Counted from the first letter of the stretch, positions 42,179 through 51,173 are shown. The stretch: 64,000 nt of DNA from Mucilaginibacter sp. (GCF_028288225.1 NZ_JAQBOC010000060.1:23456-87455), one strand, 5' to 3'. Made by a program: numbers and translations. Notes: generated from the letters alone by a model not told the origin.

Positions 42179-42300
42179 GGTTTTGAACCATGATTAATAG
42201 GATTTTAGGATTACTTGATTAACTTGCGAATCAGGTAGATCCTTGTTTAAACAAAAAATCCGAAATCGAACATCCGAATTCCGAAATTTACTCATCTTTG
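42179..42300. repeat. Composite intergenic repeat before the OmpR-type regulator
   Basis: The left half (TTTTGAACCATGATTAATAG at 42180) is a TTTTGAACC-type repeat also present near 54530. The right half (AATCCGAAATCGAACATCCG from about 42258) is the right-arm sequence of the TTTCGGATTTCGAA family seen near 46952 and 61807. CATCTTTG (42293-42300), one mismatch from TAnnTTTG, then ends 6 bases before the start codon, so the next gene may be leaderless. Confidence 0.45.
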
Positions 42301-42306
42301 CTCCCT

Positions 42307-42990
42307 ATGGCCAATATCTGTTTAGTTGAGGACGAACAAAAGGTTGCTGCATTTATCAGCAAAGGACTTGAGGAGCAGGGCTATAAGATCAGTATTGCCA
42401 ATGATGGTATAACGGCAAAGGCACTGTTGCAAAAAAACGATTTCGACCTGCTGATACTGGATGTTATGCTTCCGGATATTAATGGAATTGAGCTTTGCAG
42501 GCAGATAAGGTTTACTGATACTAAAACTCCCATTTTAATGTTAACCGCGCTTGACCAGGTACAGAACAAAGTATCAGGCTTAAAAGCCGGGGCTGATGAT
42601 TACCTGGTAAAGCCATTTCATTTTATTGAGCTGGTGGCCCGCATTGAAGCTTTACTACGCCGCCAGAAAGTTGGTGAAACTGCCGACCATATCCTGGTAT
42701 TTGACGACCTTAAGCTGGATACCTGGAGCAATGTTGCCGAAAGGGCAGGTCAGCAAATTGCGCTAACCGCTAAAGAATATACATTGCTCGAGTTATTTAT
42801 GAGCTATCCAAATAAAATTTTATCAAGGGAGTATATTGCAGAGCAGGTATGGAAAATTGATTTTGATACCGGAACCAATTTTATTGATGTGTATGTAAAT
42901 TACCTGCGTAAAAAAATTGAAAAGGGCTTTAAAAACAAGCTGATCCATACAGTTATTGGTATGGGGTATATTTTAAAGAGCGATAAATAA
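42307..42990 (+). CDS. OmpR/PhoB-family response regulator (CusR/CzcR-like)
   Basis: Start at the ATG 42307 (MANICLVEDE); the frame is open from a TTG at 42298. The receiver has Asp52 in LLILDVMLPDINGIE, and the C-terminal winged-helix domain carries LTAKEYTLLELFM and DVYVNYLRKKIEKGF. The kinase gene follows 37 bases after the stop, then the efflux operon, so it most likely switches on metal efflux. The four 11-bp-phased repeats at 44388-44431 are its probable binding site. Confidence 0.92.
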   Translation: MANICLVEDEQKVAAFISKGLEEQGYKISIANDGITAKALLQKNDFDLLILDVMLPDINGIELCRQIRFTDTKTPILMLTALDQVQNKVSGLKAGADDYLVKPFHFIELVARIEALLRRQKVGETADHILVFDDLKLDTWSNVAERAGQQIALTAKEYTLLELFMSYPNKILSREYIAEQVWKIDFDTGTNFIDVYVNYLRKKIEKGFKNKLIHTVIGMGYILKSDK

Positions 42991-43027
42991 AATCTCTGCA
43001 CACTTTGGAAAGAGTTGGCTATAACTA

Positions 43028-44386
43028 ATGAAAATAAAGAACAGGCTTTCGCTTTATTTTACTACAATTAGCGCAATTGTACTGTTAATTGTGCAGGCGG
43101 TTGTTTGTATTGCCTTTAATTCACTTATCCGGTCGAACTTTTACGAACAATTAATGGACCGGGCCAACATTGCTGCTAAACTATACCTGAAAGCTGATGA
43201 AATTTCGCCCGACTCTTTAAATCATGTAAAAGAAAATTATCTAAACAGCCTTCACAATGAGGTGATTCGTCTTTATGATGAAAAAAACGCCGCTTCGTTT
43301 ATTAAAGACAAAAACCAGTTTTGGGCGAGCCCGATAATTAACCAGGTACGTAAAAACAAACAGCTGGAGTTTGATGAAGGCCAACGGCAAACGGTAGGCA
43401 TTTACTATAATGACAACCAGGGTAACTTTGTGATATTGGTTTCGGCTATTGACATACAGGGCGCGAAAAGGCTGCAGGATCTAATCAAATCAATGGCTGT
43501 ATTACTGATATGTGTTACGGCAGGTCTATTTTTAATAAGCAGATGGTTTGCCCAAAAAACGCTGGAGCCTATTGATGAAGTAATTAAACAAATGCAACTG
43601 GTAAGGGCAGGTGATTTGAGCTTAAGGGTTGATGAAGGGAACGGAAAGGACGAGATAAGCGCGCTGGCCCATAATTTTAACCGGCTTTTGGCACATTTGC
43701 AAAACGCGTTTGAGCTGCAGCAAACATTTGTTGTAAACGCTTCGCACGAGCTGCGTACACCAATTACATCTATAATTGGCGAAATTGAAATTGCTCTGAA
43801 TAAGCTGCGCACCCAGCCTGAATATGAAGAGGTGCTGAAATCTGTTCTGAATGACGCAGAGCGGCTTAATGAAACCATTACCAGCTTGCTCGAATTGGCA
43901 AACGTTGATATGGATTATACCCGCCCGGCCTATAAGCCTGTAGCTATTGACGAGCTTATATGGGAGCTTAATGATTATTGGACCGTAAAAGCTGGCAAAG
44001 GAATGTTCATTGTAAATATTTTGCAACTTCCTGATGACCAGGAAAAATTACAATTATTTGCTAATAAATCATTATTAACCATAGCATTTAATAATATTAT
44101 AGGTAACGCCTATAAGTTCTCGCAAAACAAGCGTGTACAGTGCGACCTGTATGCTGATGAAGAAAATATCATTGTAAAGATAATTGATCGTGGTATTGGT
44201 ATAATGCCCGGTGAACTGGAAAAAGTTTTTGAGTCATTTTATCGTGGTACCAATGTAAAAAACTTCCAGGGCAGCGGAATCGGCCTTTATGTAACCAGCA
44301 AAATTATCCAGCTTTTTAACGGAACAATCCAAATTGAGTCTATCCCTGGTGAAACCACCACCTTTACCATTAAGTTCAGCAGGTAA
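43028..44386 (+). CDS. HAMP-domain sensor histidine kinase (CusS/CzcS-like)
   Basis: An inner-membrane kinase (452 residues). Two transmembrane helices (about 8-32 and 153-172) bracket a periplasmic domain of about 120 residues that should sense the metal. A HAMP domain follows (about 173-228), then HisKA with His240 in VVNASHELRTPITSIIG, and HATPase with NIIGNAYKFSQ, DRGIGIMPGELEKVFE and GSGIGLYVTSKI. It pairs with the response regulator upstream and precedes the efflux operon. No Cys- or Met-rich metal site is obvious in the sensor region, so the metal cannot be named. Confidence 0.92.
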   Translation: MKIKNRLSLYFTTISAIVLLIVQAVVCIAFNSLIRSNFYEQLMDRANIAAKLYLKADEISPDSLNHVKENYLNSLHNEVIRLYDEKNAASFIKDKNQFWASPIINQVRKNKQLEFDEGQRQTVGIYYNDNQGNFVILVSAIDIQGAKRLQDLIKSMAVLLICVTAGLFLISRWFAQKTLEPIDEVIKQMQLVRAGDLSLRVDEGNGKDEISALAHNFNRLLAHLQNAFELQQTFVVNASHELRTPITSIIGEIEIALNKLRTQPEYEEVLKSVLNDAERLNETITSLLELANVDMDYTRPAYKPVAIDELIWELNDYWTVKAGKGMFIVNILQLPDDQEKLQLFANKSLLTIAFNNIIGNAYKFSQNKRVQCDLYADEENIIVKIIDRGIGIMPGELEKVFESFYRGTNVKNFQGSGIGLYVTSKIIQLFNGTIQIESIPGETTTFTIKFSR

Positions 44387-44387
44387 A

Positions 44388-44431
44388 TTCTAATGTAATT
44401 CTAATCCGGCTTTAATTTGCCTCTAATACGG
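44388..44431 (+). promoter_or_regulatory. Four 11-bp-phased direct repeats before the efflux operon
   Basis: Starting 2 bases after the kinase stop, four heptamers repeat every 11 bp: TTCTAAT (44388), TTCTAAT (44399), CTTTAAT (44410), CTCTAAT (44421). They end 11 bases before the -7 box and overlap the -33 element. Tandem direct repeats at helical spacing are typical for OmpR-family regulators. Confidence 0.7.
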
Positions 44432-44445
44432 GTAGTATAATTTTG
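44416..44445 (+). promoter_or_regulatory. Promoter of the efflux operon
   Basis: TTTG at 44416-44419 and TAATTTTG at 44438-44445 match the Bacteroidota -33 (TTTG) and -7 (TAnnTTTG) elements with an 18-base spacer. The ATG follows 17 bases later. It lies within and downstream of the four-repeat operator. Confidence 0.7.
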
Positions 44446-44462
44446 TGGGATCAAATTATACT

Positions 44463-45746
44463 ATGTTCAAAAGGTTTGTTTTTATTATATTATTACTGCA
44501 AACGGGGTTTATAATTTTCGCAGCCAAAGCAAATGCGCAAGCTACGGCAAGTGATACACTTAAGCTAACTATTAAACAGGCCGAGGATCTGTTTTTGAAA
44601 AACAACTTGCAGCTCATTATCCAGCGTTACAATATCGATAATGCAAACGCCATGGTAATTACAGCCCGCTTGTTTCCCAATCCTGATTTTAATTTTTCAA
44701 ACGGCATTCATTCTAATGATGCCACTGAAGGGCCTGCATATAAAGACCATTCGGCTGGCATTTCACAGCTTTTTACTACTGCTGGTAAACGGAATAAAAA
44801 TATCCAGCTGGCAAAGCTCAGTGCTGAACAGGCTAAGTATCAGTTTTTCGATCTGCTCCGCACCTTAAAATTCACACTGAGAAATGATTTTTATACCATT
44901 TATTTCCAGCAGCAATCGGCCAAAGTTTATGATCAGGAGATCACTTCTTTAGCAAAAGCCTTAACCGTTTTTAAAGAACAGTATAAAAAAGGCAACGTTG
45001 CCGAAAAGGAAGTGTTGCGCATCCAATCGCAGCTTTACACTTTGCAGGCTGAATATAATAACCTGCAAACAGGCATTGATACAGTACAAAGTGAATTTAA
45101 GCTATTAACCAAAACGCCTGCAAATACCACTATCCAACCCCAAACTGATTATAACATTGAAGGAAAAGCTGTTGTAGCGGGCGTGCCCTACAAAACATTA
45201 CTGGATTCTGCTTATGCCAACCGCTATGATCTAAAACTAGCCAAATCAGCTGTTGATTATAATAACATTAACCTGCAATTGCAAAAGGCAACCGCTGTAC
45301 CTGATGTTTCGCTTTCCCTTAATTATGACAAGTTGGGCAGCTATGGCACCAACTTTTTAGGCGCAGGCATCGGTTTTAGCCTGCCATTTTTTAACCGTAA
45401 CCAGGGAGGAATTAAACAGGCGCGAATTGCTATTGACCAAAGCAAGGTGCAATTGCAAAGTCAGCAGGATCATATTGAAAGCGATGTGGCAACAAATTAT
45501 AAAAACGCATTACGGTTAGAGAGTCTGTATAACAGCTTTGACCCGGCTTTTAAAAACGACTTTATCCACCTGATACAAGAAGTTTTTAAGAACTACGAAA
45601 AAAGGAACCTCAGTTTGCTGGAATTCCTTGATTTTTATGATTCCTACAAAACCAACACCCTGCAATTAAATACGCTTCAGCTTAACCGGGTTACCTCGCT
45701 GGAGCAGCTTAACTATGTTACCGGGACACCATTCTTCAATCAATAA
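44463..45746 (+). CDS. TolC-family outer-membrane efflux channel (CzcC/CusC-like)
   Basis: The outer-membrane channel of a tripartite heavy-metal efflux pump. The start at 44463 (MFKRFVF) gives a signal peptide ending near AKANAQ; a GTG frame extends to 44445. The mature part has the two OEP repeats with long helical segments (LTIKQAEDLFLKNNLQLII, about 30-50; NRYDLKLAKSAVDYNNINLQL in the second half) and NFLGAGIGFSLPFFNRNQGG, typical of CzcC/CusC-type proteins. First gene of a three-gene operon with the adaptor 15 bases downstream. Confidence 0.9.
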   Translation: MFKRFVFIILLLQTGFIIFAAKANAQATASDTLKLTIKQAEDLFLKNNLQLIIQRYNIDNANAMVITARLFPNPDFNFSNGIHSNDATEGPAYKDHSAGISQLFTTAGKRNKNIQLAKLSAEQAKYQFFDLLRTLKFTLRNDFYTIYFQQQSAKVYDQEITSLAKALTVFKEQYKKGNVAEKEVLRIQSQLYTLQAEYNNLQTGIDTVQSEFKLLTKTPANTTIQPQTDYNIEGKAVVAGVPYKTLLDSAYANRYDLKLAKSAVDYNNINLQLQKATAVPDVSLSLNYDKLGSYGTNFLGAGIGFSLPFFNRNQGGIKQARIAIDQSKVQLQSQQDHIESDVATNYKNALRLESLYNSFDPAFKNDFIHLIQEVFKNYEKRNLSLLEFLDFYDSYKTNTLQLNTLQLNRVTSLEQLNYVTGTPFFNQ

Positions 45747-45760
45747 TTACTGCTACAAAA

Positions 45761-46858
45761 ATGCATACCAAATATAAAATACTCGCGCTTTCTATAGTTC
45801 TTTCTGTTACGGCCCTTACATTTCAAAGCTGTCACCGTGCTGATGACAGCCAGGAAAAAGACACCCGTTTCCAGGTTACGGACAGCCTGATCAACAGTCT
45901 GCTTATCGACACGGTTAAAGAGGCCAGCGCGCTAGCACAAATTACGTTAACCGGCAGTATTGCACCTGATGAGAATAAAATGGTAAAGGTGTTCCCACTG
46001 GTAAGTGGCGTTGCACAGGATGTAAACGTTCAACTTGGCGATGTGGTGCACAAAGGCCAAACGCTGGCTATTATGAAGAGTGCGGAAATGGCCGGTTTTA
46101 CCAGGGACTATATTTCATCTGAAGCTGATATTAGGAATACCAAACGGGTAATGGAATCAACCCAGGATCTGTATAAAAGCGGGCTTGCATCGCAAAAAGA
46201 TCTGGAACAGGCACAATCCGACTACCAGAAAGCTGTAGCCGAAGGTAAACGTGCCGGTGCTGTAATTTCTATCAATAAAAGTAATAGCAACGGGTATGAA
46301 GTTAAAACACCACTGTCAGGCTATGTGGTTGAGAAAAACCTGACCAATAATACACAGGTAAGGGCAGATAACAGCCAAAACCTGTTTACTATAGCCGACC
46401 TTTCAACAGTATATGTGCTGGTTAATGTGTATGAATCTGATATCTCCAAGATCCAGGCCGGCGACCCGGTAAAGATCACAACGCTCTCTTATCCTGATAA
46501 AACATTTGAAGGAAAGATAGACAAGATCGATAATATGCTCGATCCTGACAACAAGGTAATGCACGCCAGGATCAAAATAGAAAATCCGGGCAATCTGCTC
46601 AAACCGGGAATGTTTGCCAATGTGCTGATAAAAGCAAAATCAGGTGAGAACCTGCCCGAGGTTAGCTCCCATGCTTTGGTTTTTGATAACGATAAAAACT
46701 ATGTGATAGTAGTAGATGGCAAGGCAAAGGTTCACGTTCAGCCGGTTGAAATAGCTAAAACAGTTGAAGACAGGGCATACATCAGCAAAGGCTTAAAGCC
46801 TGGCGACCAGGTAATAACATCAAGACAGGTGTATTTGTATGAATCGTTAAAGGATTGA
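45761..46858 (+). CDS. RND efflux periplasmic adaptor (CzcB/CusB-like lipoprotein)
   Basis: The periplasmic linker joining pump and channel (365 residues). A lipoprotein signal ends at Cys24 (ALTFQSC). Domains: lipoyl/barrel-sandwich (VFPLVSGVAQDVNVQLGDVV and SNGYEVKTPLSGYVVEKN), alpha-hairpin (about 125-175), beta-barrel (ADLSTVYVLVNVYESDISK) and a membrane-proximal domain at the end. The N-terminal metal-binding Met or His clusters of some relatives are absent. It lies between the channel and the pump genes. Confidence 0.9.
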   Translation: MHTKYKILALSIVLSVTALTFQSCHRADDSQEKDTRFQVTDSLINSLLIDTVKEASALAQITLTGSIAPDENKMVKVFPLVSGVAQDVNVQLGDVVHKGQTLAIMKSAEMAGFTRDYISSEADIRNTKRVMESTQDLYKSGLASQKDLEQAQSDYQKAVAEGKRAGAVISINKSNSNGYEVKTPLSGYVVEKNLTNNTQVRADNSQNLFTIADLSTVYVLVNVYESDISKIQAGDPVKITTLSYPDKTFEGKIDKIDNMLDPDNKVMHARIKIENPGNLLKPGMFANVLIKAKSGENLPEVSSHALVFDNDKNYVIVVDGKAKVHVQPVEIAKTVEDRAYISKGLKPGDQVITSRQVYLYESLKD

Positions 46859-46860
46859 TT

Positions 46861-46986
46861 TTGAAGAATTTCGGAATTCGAATGTTCGATTTCGGAATTA
46901 GAAAATAAAAAAATTAAACAGGATATCGGTCATCTCAATTTCGAAACAAAACAAATCCGAAATCGAGCATCCGAAATCCGAAATAA
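46861..46986. repeat. Long hairpin, TTTCGGATTTCGAA family, ending at the pump start codon
   Basis: The left arm (46868-46902, TTTCGGAATTCGAATGTTCG onward) is mirrored by the right arm (46952-46985, AAATCCGAAATCGAGCATCC onward). The right arm ends 7 bases before the ATG of the pump gene, so folding would hide its translation start. The same right-arm sequence precedes start codons at 42307 and 61844. Confidence 0.6.
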
Positions 46987-46992
46987 CACTAC

Positions 46993-49900
46993 ATGAATAA
47001 GTTCATAAAAAATATTCTTTCATTCGCTCTCAGGAACAGGTTCTTCATATTTTTTGTGACTGCGCTGCTTGCTGTTGCTGGTTATATCAGCTTTAAAACA
47101 ATAAGTATTGATGCTTTTCCTGATGTTACCAATACATCGGTTACCATAATTACCCAATGGCCCGGCCGGAGCGCCGAAGAGGTTGAAAAATTTGTTACCC
47201 GCCCTATTGAAATTGCCATGAACCCGGCAGAGAAAAAGACCAGCATCCGGTCATCATCGCTGTTCGGCCTCTCTGTAGTAAAGATTACTTTTGATGATGA
47301 GGTTGATTATAATGCAGCGCGCCTGCAAATCAATAACCATATTGGCGATGCCAGTCTGCCCGATAATGTAAACCCGTCTATTGAGCCTCCTTATGGGCCG
47401 ACAGGTGAGATCTATCGTTTCACCTTAACCAGTAACAAAAAATCTGTTAAGGAATTAAAGACCATTGAGGATTGGGTGGTCGACCGCGAATTAAAAGCTG
47501 TACCTGGCGTGGCGGATGTAAACAGCTTTGGCGGTGAAGTAAAAACTTACCAGATCACTATTAATCCCGAAAAAGCAGTACAGTATAATGTAACTCCATT
47601 ACAGCTATATGAAGCAGTATCCAAAAGCAACGTAAATGTTGGCGGCGATGTGATCGATCAAAACGGGCAGGCTTATGTAGTACGCGGCATTGGTTTACTT
47701 AACAATATTGATGAAATCAAAAATATAGTCATAAACAATATTAAAGGCACGCCAATATATGTAAAAACTATATCAGAGGTTACCGAGTCTGCCTTGCCGC
47801 GTTTAGGACAGGTTGGGCGCGATAAAGATCCGGATGTTGTTGAGGGGATTGTGGTAATGCGCAAAGGCGAAAACCCAAGCGAGGTTATTAAAAACCTTAA
47901 ATTAAAGATCAATGAGCTTAATACAAAAATACTGCCCGACGATGTTAAGCTAAACACATTTTATGACCGGGAGACCCTGGTAAACTTTGCTACGGACACC
48001 GTTTTGCATAACATGGCCGAAGGGATAATATTTGTTACAGTGATCGTGTTCCTGTTTATGGCCGACTGGCGCACAACGCTTATCGTGTCGCTCATTATTC
48101 CGCTTGCATTGCTTTTTGCTTTTATCTGTTTAAAGCTAAAGGGCATGTCGGCCAACCTTTTATCAATGGGAGCTATCGACTTCGGGATAATTATTGACGG
48201 GGCCGTGGTAATGGTTGAGGGCATTTTTGTGGTGCTTGATCACAAGGCCAAAGAAGTTGGCATGGCTAATTATAACAAAATGAGCAAGCTTGGGCTTATT
48301 AAAAGGGCCTGCCTGGTTAACGGTAAGGGCATCTTTTTTGCCAAGCTTATTATCATAACCGGTTTGCTGCCAATTTTCAGCTTCCAAAAAGTTGAAGGTA
48401 AAATGTTTTCGCCCCTGGCATGGACATTAGGCTTTGCCCTGCTGGGTGCAGTTATCCTCACATTTACTTTTGTACCTGCTTTAGCCAGCTTCCTGTTAAA
48501 AAAGGACGTTAAAGAAAAGCATAATGTATTTGTTGATTTTATAACTAACAATGCAATGCGGTTTTACTCGGTTTGTTTTAAGGCCCGCAAATTGGTATTC
48601 CCCATAGCTATCGCTGCTCTTGTTGTGAGCCTCGGCTGTTTTAAGCTTTTAGGTACCGAGTTTTTACCAGAGCTTAACGAAGGCGCCATCTATGTTCGTG
48701 CTACAGGGCCGTTAAGTATTTCACTTAAGGAGTCGGTTAAAATGGCTAACGAGATGCGAAACATCTTCCTGAGCTTTGATGAGGTAAAGCAGGTAATGTC
48801 GCAAACGGGCAGGCCTAATGATGGTACCGACGCAACGGGCTTTTATAACATCGAGTTTCATGTTGACATTTACCCCGAAGGCCAGTGGAAGCGGAAAGAA
48901 ACTAAAGAAGAACTGATTCAGCGGATGCAAGAGAAGCTGAAATTTTTTCCCGGCGTTGATATCAACTTCTCGCAGCCTATATCTGATAACGTGGAAGAAG
49001 CGGTATCCGGTGTAAAAGGCTCCATCGTTGTAAAAATGTTTGGCGAGGATTATAAATACATCGAACAACAGGAAGTAAATATCTACTCCATATTAAAACG
49101 TGTAAATGGCATCCAGGATCTGGGGGTACTGCATAATGTTGGTCAGCCGGAACTGCAAATAGACCTTAACCAGGATGAGATGGCACAATACGGCGTTACT
49201 GCTGCAGATGCCAATGCTGTAATTGAAATGGCTATAGGTGGTAAAGCTGTAACGCAGATCTATGAAGGTGAGAAAAAATTCGACCTGCGGATCCGTTATC
49301 CAGAAGATTTTAGGAATAATGAACTGTCCATAGGCGATTTACGGGTACCAACCCTTAACGGAAACACTGTCCCCCTGCGCGAGATAGCAAATATTAAAAA
49401 GACCACTGGTATCAGCATGATTTACCGGGACGATCATCAGCGATACGGGGCAATAAAATTTTCTATCCGCGGCAGGGACATGGGCAGCACCGTTAAAGAA
49501 GCACAGGGCAAGGTAAATGCGCAAATAAAGTTACCAAAAGGCTATTCCCTGCAATGGGCCGGCGATTTTGAGAATCAGCAGCGCGCAACAAAAAGGCTGA
49601 GCCAGGTTGTGCCTATTAGCCTGCTCGTGATCTTCTTTATCCTGTTTATCCTGTTTGGTAATTTCCGCGATTCATTACTTGTACTAAACAATGTTCCGTT
49701 TGCCATAATGGGCGGGATCCTGGCCTTGCTGATAACCGGGGTTAACTTTAATATCTCGGCAGGTATAGGCTTTATCGCATTATTCGGAATCTGCGTGCAA
49801 AACGGCGTGATCCTCATCACCAAGTTTAAAAGCAACATTACCGAACTAAAGCATCACACCACCTGGACATCATTTGCAGTAGCCTTAAAAGCAGGTGTAG

Positions 49901-50130
49901 CCGACCGTTTACGCCCGGTAGTGATGACAGCAATGATGGCTGCAATAGGTTTATTACCCGCTGCTATGTCGCACGGGATAGGCTCCGAGGCATCAAAGCC
50001 ATTAGCTATAGTGGTAATTGGCGGACTGATAACCAATACCATATTTAACCTTTTTGTTTTTCCAATCGTGTTCTTCTGGTCGTACCGCAAAAGAGTTGAA
50101 AGCGGCATAGTGATCAGGAATAAAAATTAA
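46993..50130 (+). CDS. Heavy-metal RND efflux pump (CzcA/CusA family)
   Basis: A proton-driven inner-membrane pump (1045 residues) expelling metal cations through the adaptor and channel encoded upstream. About twelve transmembrane helices are visible, with the heavy-metal RND signature in TM4, GAIDFGIIIDGAVVMVEG, including the two aspartates and the glutamate of the proton relay. The periplasmic portion has VMSQTGRPNDGTDATGFYN and ISDNVEEAVSGVKGSIVVK, typical of CzcA-like members. The CusA methionine relay was not identified, so divalent ions (Co, Zn, Cd, Ni) are somewhat more likely than Cu/Ag, but this is a guess. Confidence 0.93.
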   Translation: MNKFIKNILSFALRNRFFIFFVTALLAVAGYISFKTISIDAFPDVTNTSVTIITQWPGRSAEEVEKFVTRPIEIAMNPAEKKTSIRSSSLFGLSVVKITFDDEVDYNAARLQINNHIGDASLPDNVNPSIEPPYGPTGEIYRFTLTSNKKSVKELKTIEDWVVDRELKAVPGVADVNSFGGEVKTYQITINPEKAVQYNVTPLQLYEAVSKSNVNVGGDVIDQNGQAYVVRGIGLLNNIDEIKNIVINNIKGTPIYVKTISEVTESALPRLGQVGRDKDPDVVEGIVVMRKGENPSEVIKNLKLKINELNTKILPDDVKLNTFYDRETLVNFATDTVLHNMAEGIIFVTVIVFLFMADWRTTLIVSLIIPLALLFAFICLKLKGMSANLLSMGAIDFGIIIDGAVVMVEGIFVVLDHKAKEVGMANYNKMSKLGLIKRACLVNGKGIFFAKLIIITGLLPIFSFQKVEGKMFSPLAWTLGFALLGAVILTFTFVPALASFLLKKDVKEKHNVFVDFITNNAMRFYSVCFKARKLVFPIAIAALVVSLGCFKLLGTEFLPELNEGAIYVRATGPLSISLKESVKMANEMRNIFLSFDEVKQVMSQTGRPNDGTDATGFYNIEFHVDIYPEGQWKRKETKEELIQRMQEKLKFFPGVDINFSQPISDNVEEAVSGVKGSIVVKMFGEDYKYIEQQEVNIYSILKRVNGIQDLGVLHNVGQPELQIDLNQDEMAQYGVTAADANAVIEMAIGGKAVTQIYEGEKKFDLRIRYPEDFRNNELSIGDLRVPTLNGNTVPLREIANIKKTTGISMIYRDDHQRYGAIKFSIRGRDMGSTVKEAQGKVNAQIKLPKGYSLQWAGDFENQQRATKRLSQVVPISLLVIFFILFILFGNFRDSLLVLNNVPFAIMGGILALLITGVNFNISAGIGFIALFGICVQNGVILITKFKSNITELKHHTTWTSFAVALKAGVADRLRPVVMTAMMAAIGLLPAAMSHGIGSEASKPLAIVVIGGLITNTIFNLFVFPIVFFWSYRKRVESGIVIRNKN

Positions 50131-50168
50131 ATTAATACCCCTTGTTTTATATTGATGTGTCGAAGGTG

Positions 50169-50186
50169 GTGCAGCGAAAGCTGCAC
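50169..50186. other. Small GNRA-type stem-loop after the pump gene
   Basis: GTGCAGC-GAAA-GCTGCAC, a perfect 7-bp stem with a GAAA tetraloop, 39 bases after the pump stop. A TTTTT run follows only after 12 bases, so termination is possible but not certain. Confidence 0.5.
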
Positions 50187-50239
50187 TATCCGGAGACGGT
50201 TTTTAAGCATTAGGCCTGAAACTTTGTTGAATTATTTCG

Positions 50240-50247
50240 TAAATTTG
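50240..50247 (+). promoter_or_regulatory. -7 box of the toxin-antitoxin unit
   Basis: TAAATTTG matches TAnnTTTG exactly and lies 5 bases before the antitoxin ATG, implying a leaderless or near-leaderless mRNA. No -33 element at the usual distance was found. Confidence 0.45.
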
Positions 50248-50252
50248 ATATT

Positions 50253-50486
50253 ATGGATATCCAGGCGGAAAAAATAGAATTGGCTAAATTGATATTAAGT
50301 ACCAATGATGCCGGACTCATCAATAAAATTAAATCTTTATTTAAAGATAAAGAGGAGGATTGGTGGAACGAATTACCATTATCAGTAAAACAAGGCATCA
50401 ATGAGTCTTTGGAACAAGCTAATAGAGGAGAGTTTATTTCCTATGATGAAGTAAAAAGAGAAGTGAACGCCTTGCTTAAAAAATGA
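50253..50486 (+). CDS. Antitoxin of a RelE/ParE-type module
   Basis: A small acidic helical protein (77 residues) of the kind found as the antitoxin or 'addiction module' protein in Bacteroidota: MDIQAEKIELAKLILSTNDA, then EEDWWNELPLSVKQGINESL and a final EFISYDEVKREVNALLKK, which should wrap the toxin. It overlaps the start of the toxin reading frame by 4 bases (ATGA), the usual coupling in such modules. The toxin beside it is frameshifted, so the antitoxin may be an orphan here. Confidence 0.75.
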   Translation: MDIQAEKIELAKLILSTNDAGLINKIKSLFKDKEEDWWNELPLSVKQGINESLEQANRGEFISYDEVKREVNALLKK

Positions 50487-50766
50487 AACTTGCAATTATC
50501 CTAACCCAAAGGCAAAAGACACTTTTTTATCTATAATACTTTTTATCCGTGAAAATTGGGGCAGTAGCTCAGCTGAAAAGTTTGTTGAAAGAACATACAA
50601 GGTGTTAGATACAATTTCCCAACAACTTTATATTTTTAAAGCATACCAGGAAAAAGATGTTAGAAAAGGTTTAATAACCAAACATACATCAGTTGTATAC
50701 AGAGGAGTTAACGATCGGATTGAAGTGCTTTTTTTCTGGGACAATCGTCAGGAGCCTGTTAATTAA
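50483..50766 (+). pseudogene. Frameshifted RelE/ParE-family toxin
   Basis: The ATG at 50483 opens MKLAIILTQRQK and then hits a stop after 17 codons. From about 50515 the next frame continues as KDTFLSIILFIRENWGSSSA and ends ..HTSVVYRGVNDRIEVLFFWDNRQEPVN with a stop at 50766. The ending VVYR..IEVLFFWDNRQ is a clear RelE/ParE toxin tail. One missing base in the AAAGGCAAAA stretch near 50510-50517 (for example GGG reduced to GG) explains the break; repaired, the protein would be about 94 residues. It may be true inactivation of the toxin, or a sequencing error. Confidence 0.75.
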
Positions 50767-50808
50767 ATGCTCTTACCTATCTTAACTTTGACTTGCTACC
50801 TTTATCCT

Positions 50809-51090
50809 CTATTCAACACTCACCGTTAACCCTTCCTGCTGAAGGATCTTACGATAAACTTCTACTTCAGTAAATGAGCCTTCGAGTATGGCGCATTTTC
50901 CCTCGTTATGCACCTTCCACGCAATCTTTTCGGCCTGTGCGTCAGAATAATCCAGGTATTTCATCATGCAAAAAATAACATGGTCAAAGGTATTATGGTC
51001 GTCATTCCATAAAATAAGGCGGTGCATTTCTTTAAGCCCTGCTAATATCTCCTCAAGGGTGAGGGTTTCTTCCTGTACTTCAGTTGGCAT
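50809..51090 (-). CDS. clpS: ClpS, adaptor of the ClpAP protease
   Basis: The 93-residue N-end-rule adaptor that brings substrates to ClpA. The core signature is LILWNDDHNTFDHVIFCMMKYL, with the conserved N-D-D and the substrate-pocket residues, then AEKIAWKVHNEGKCAILEGSFTEVEVY for ClpA binding. A TAATTTTG -7 box on the minus strand (51100-51107) precedes the start by 9 bases, so the mRNA leader is very short. It is monocistronic and unrelated to its neighbours. Confidence 0.93.
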   Translation of the reverse strand: MPTEVQEETLTLEEILAGLKEMHRLILWNDDHNTFDHVIFCMMKYLDYSDAQAEKIAWKVHNEGKCAILEGSFTEVEVYRKILQQEGLTVSVE

Positions 51091-51173
51091 ACGTAATCAC
51101 AAAATTACTCAAAAACTATAATAAAGCAGTTAAAATAATGTTCTATTGACTTTAAAAGCCATATTTTTATTTT

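Noticed and set aside
43405..44026. Long antisense frames within the HAMP kinase
   Set aside because: The kinase frame has all catalytic motifs; these are shadows.
44388..44431. CRISPR-like array
   Set aside because: The repeats are 7-mers every 11 bp with 4-base spacers, no cas genes; an operator explains them better. No CRISPR array was seen anywhere in the window.
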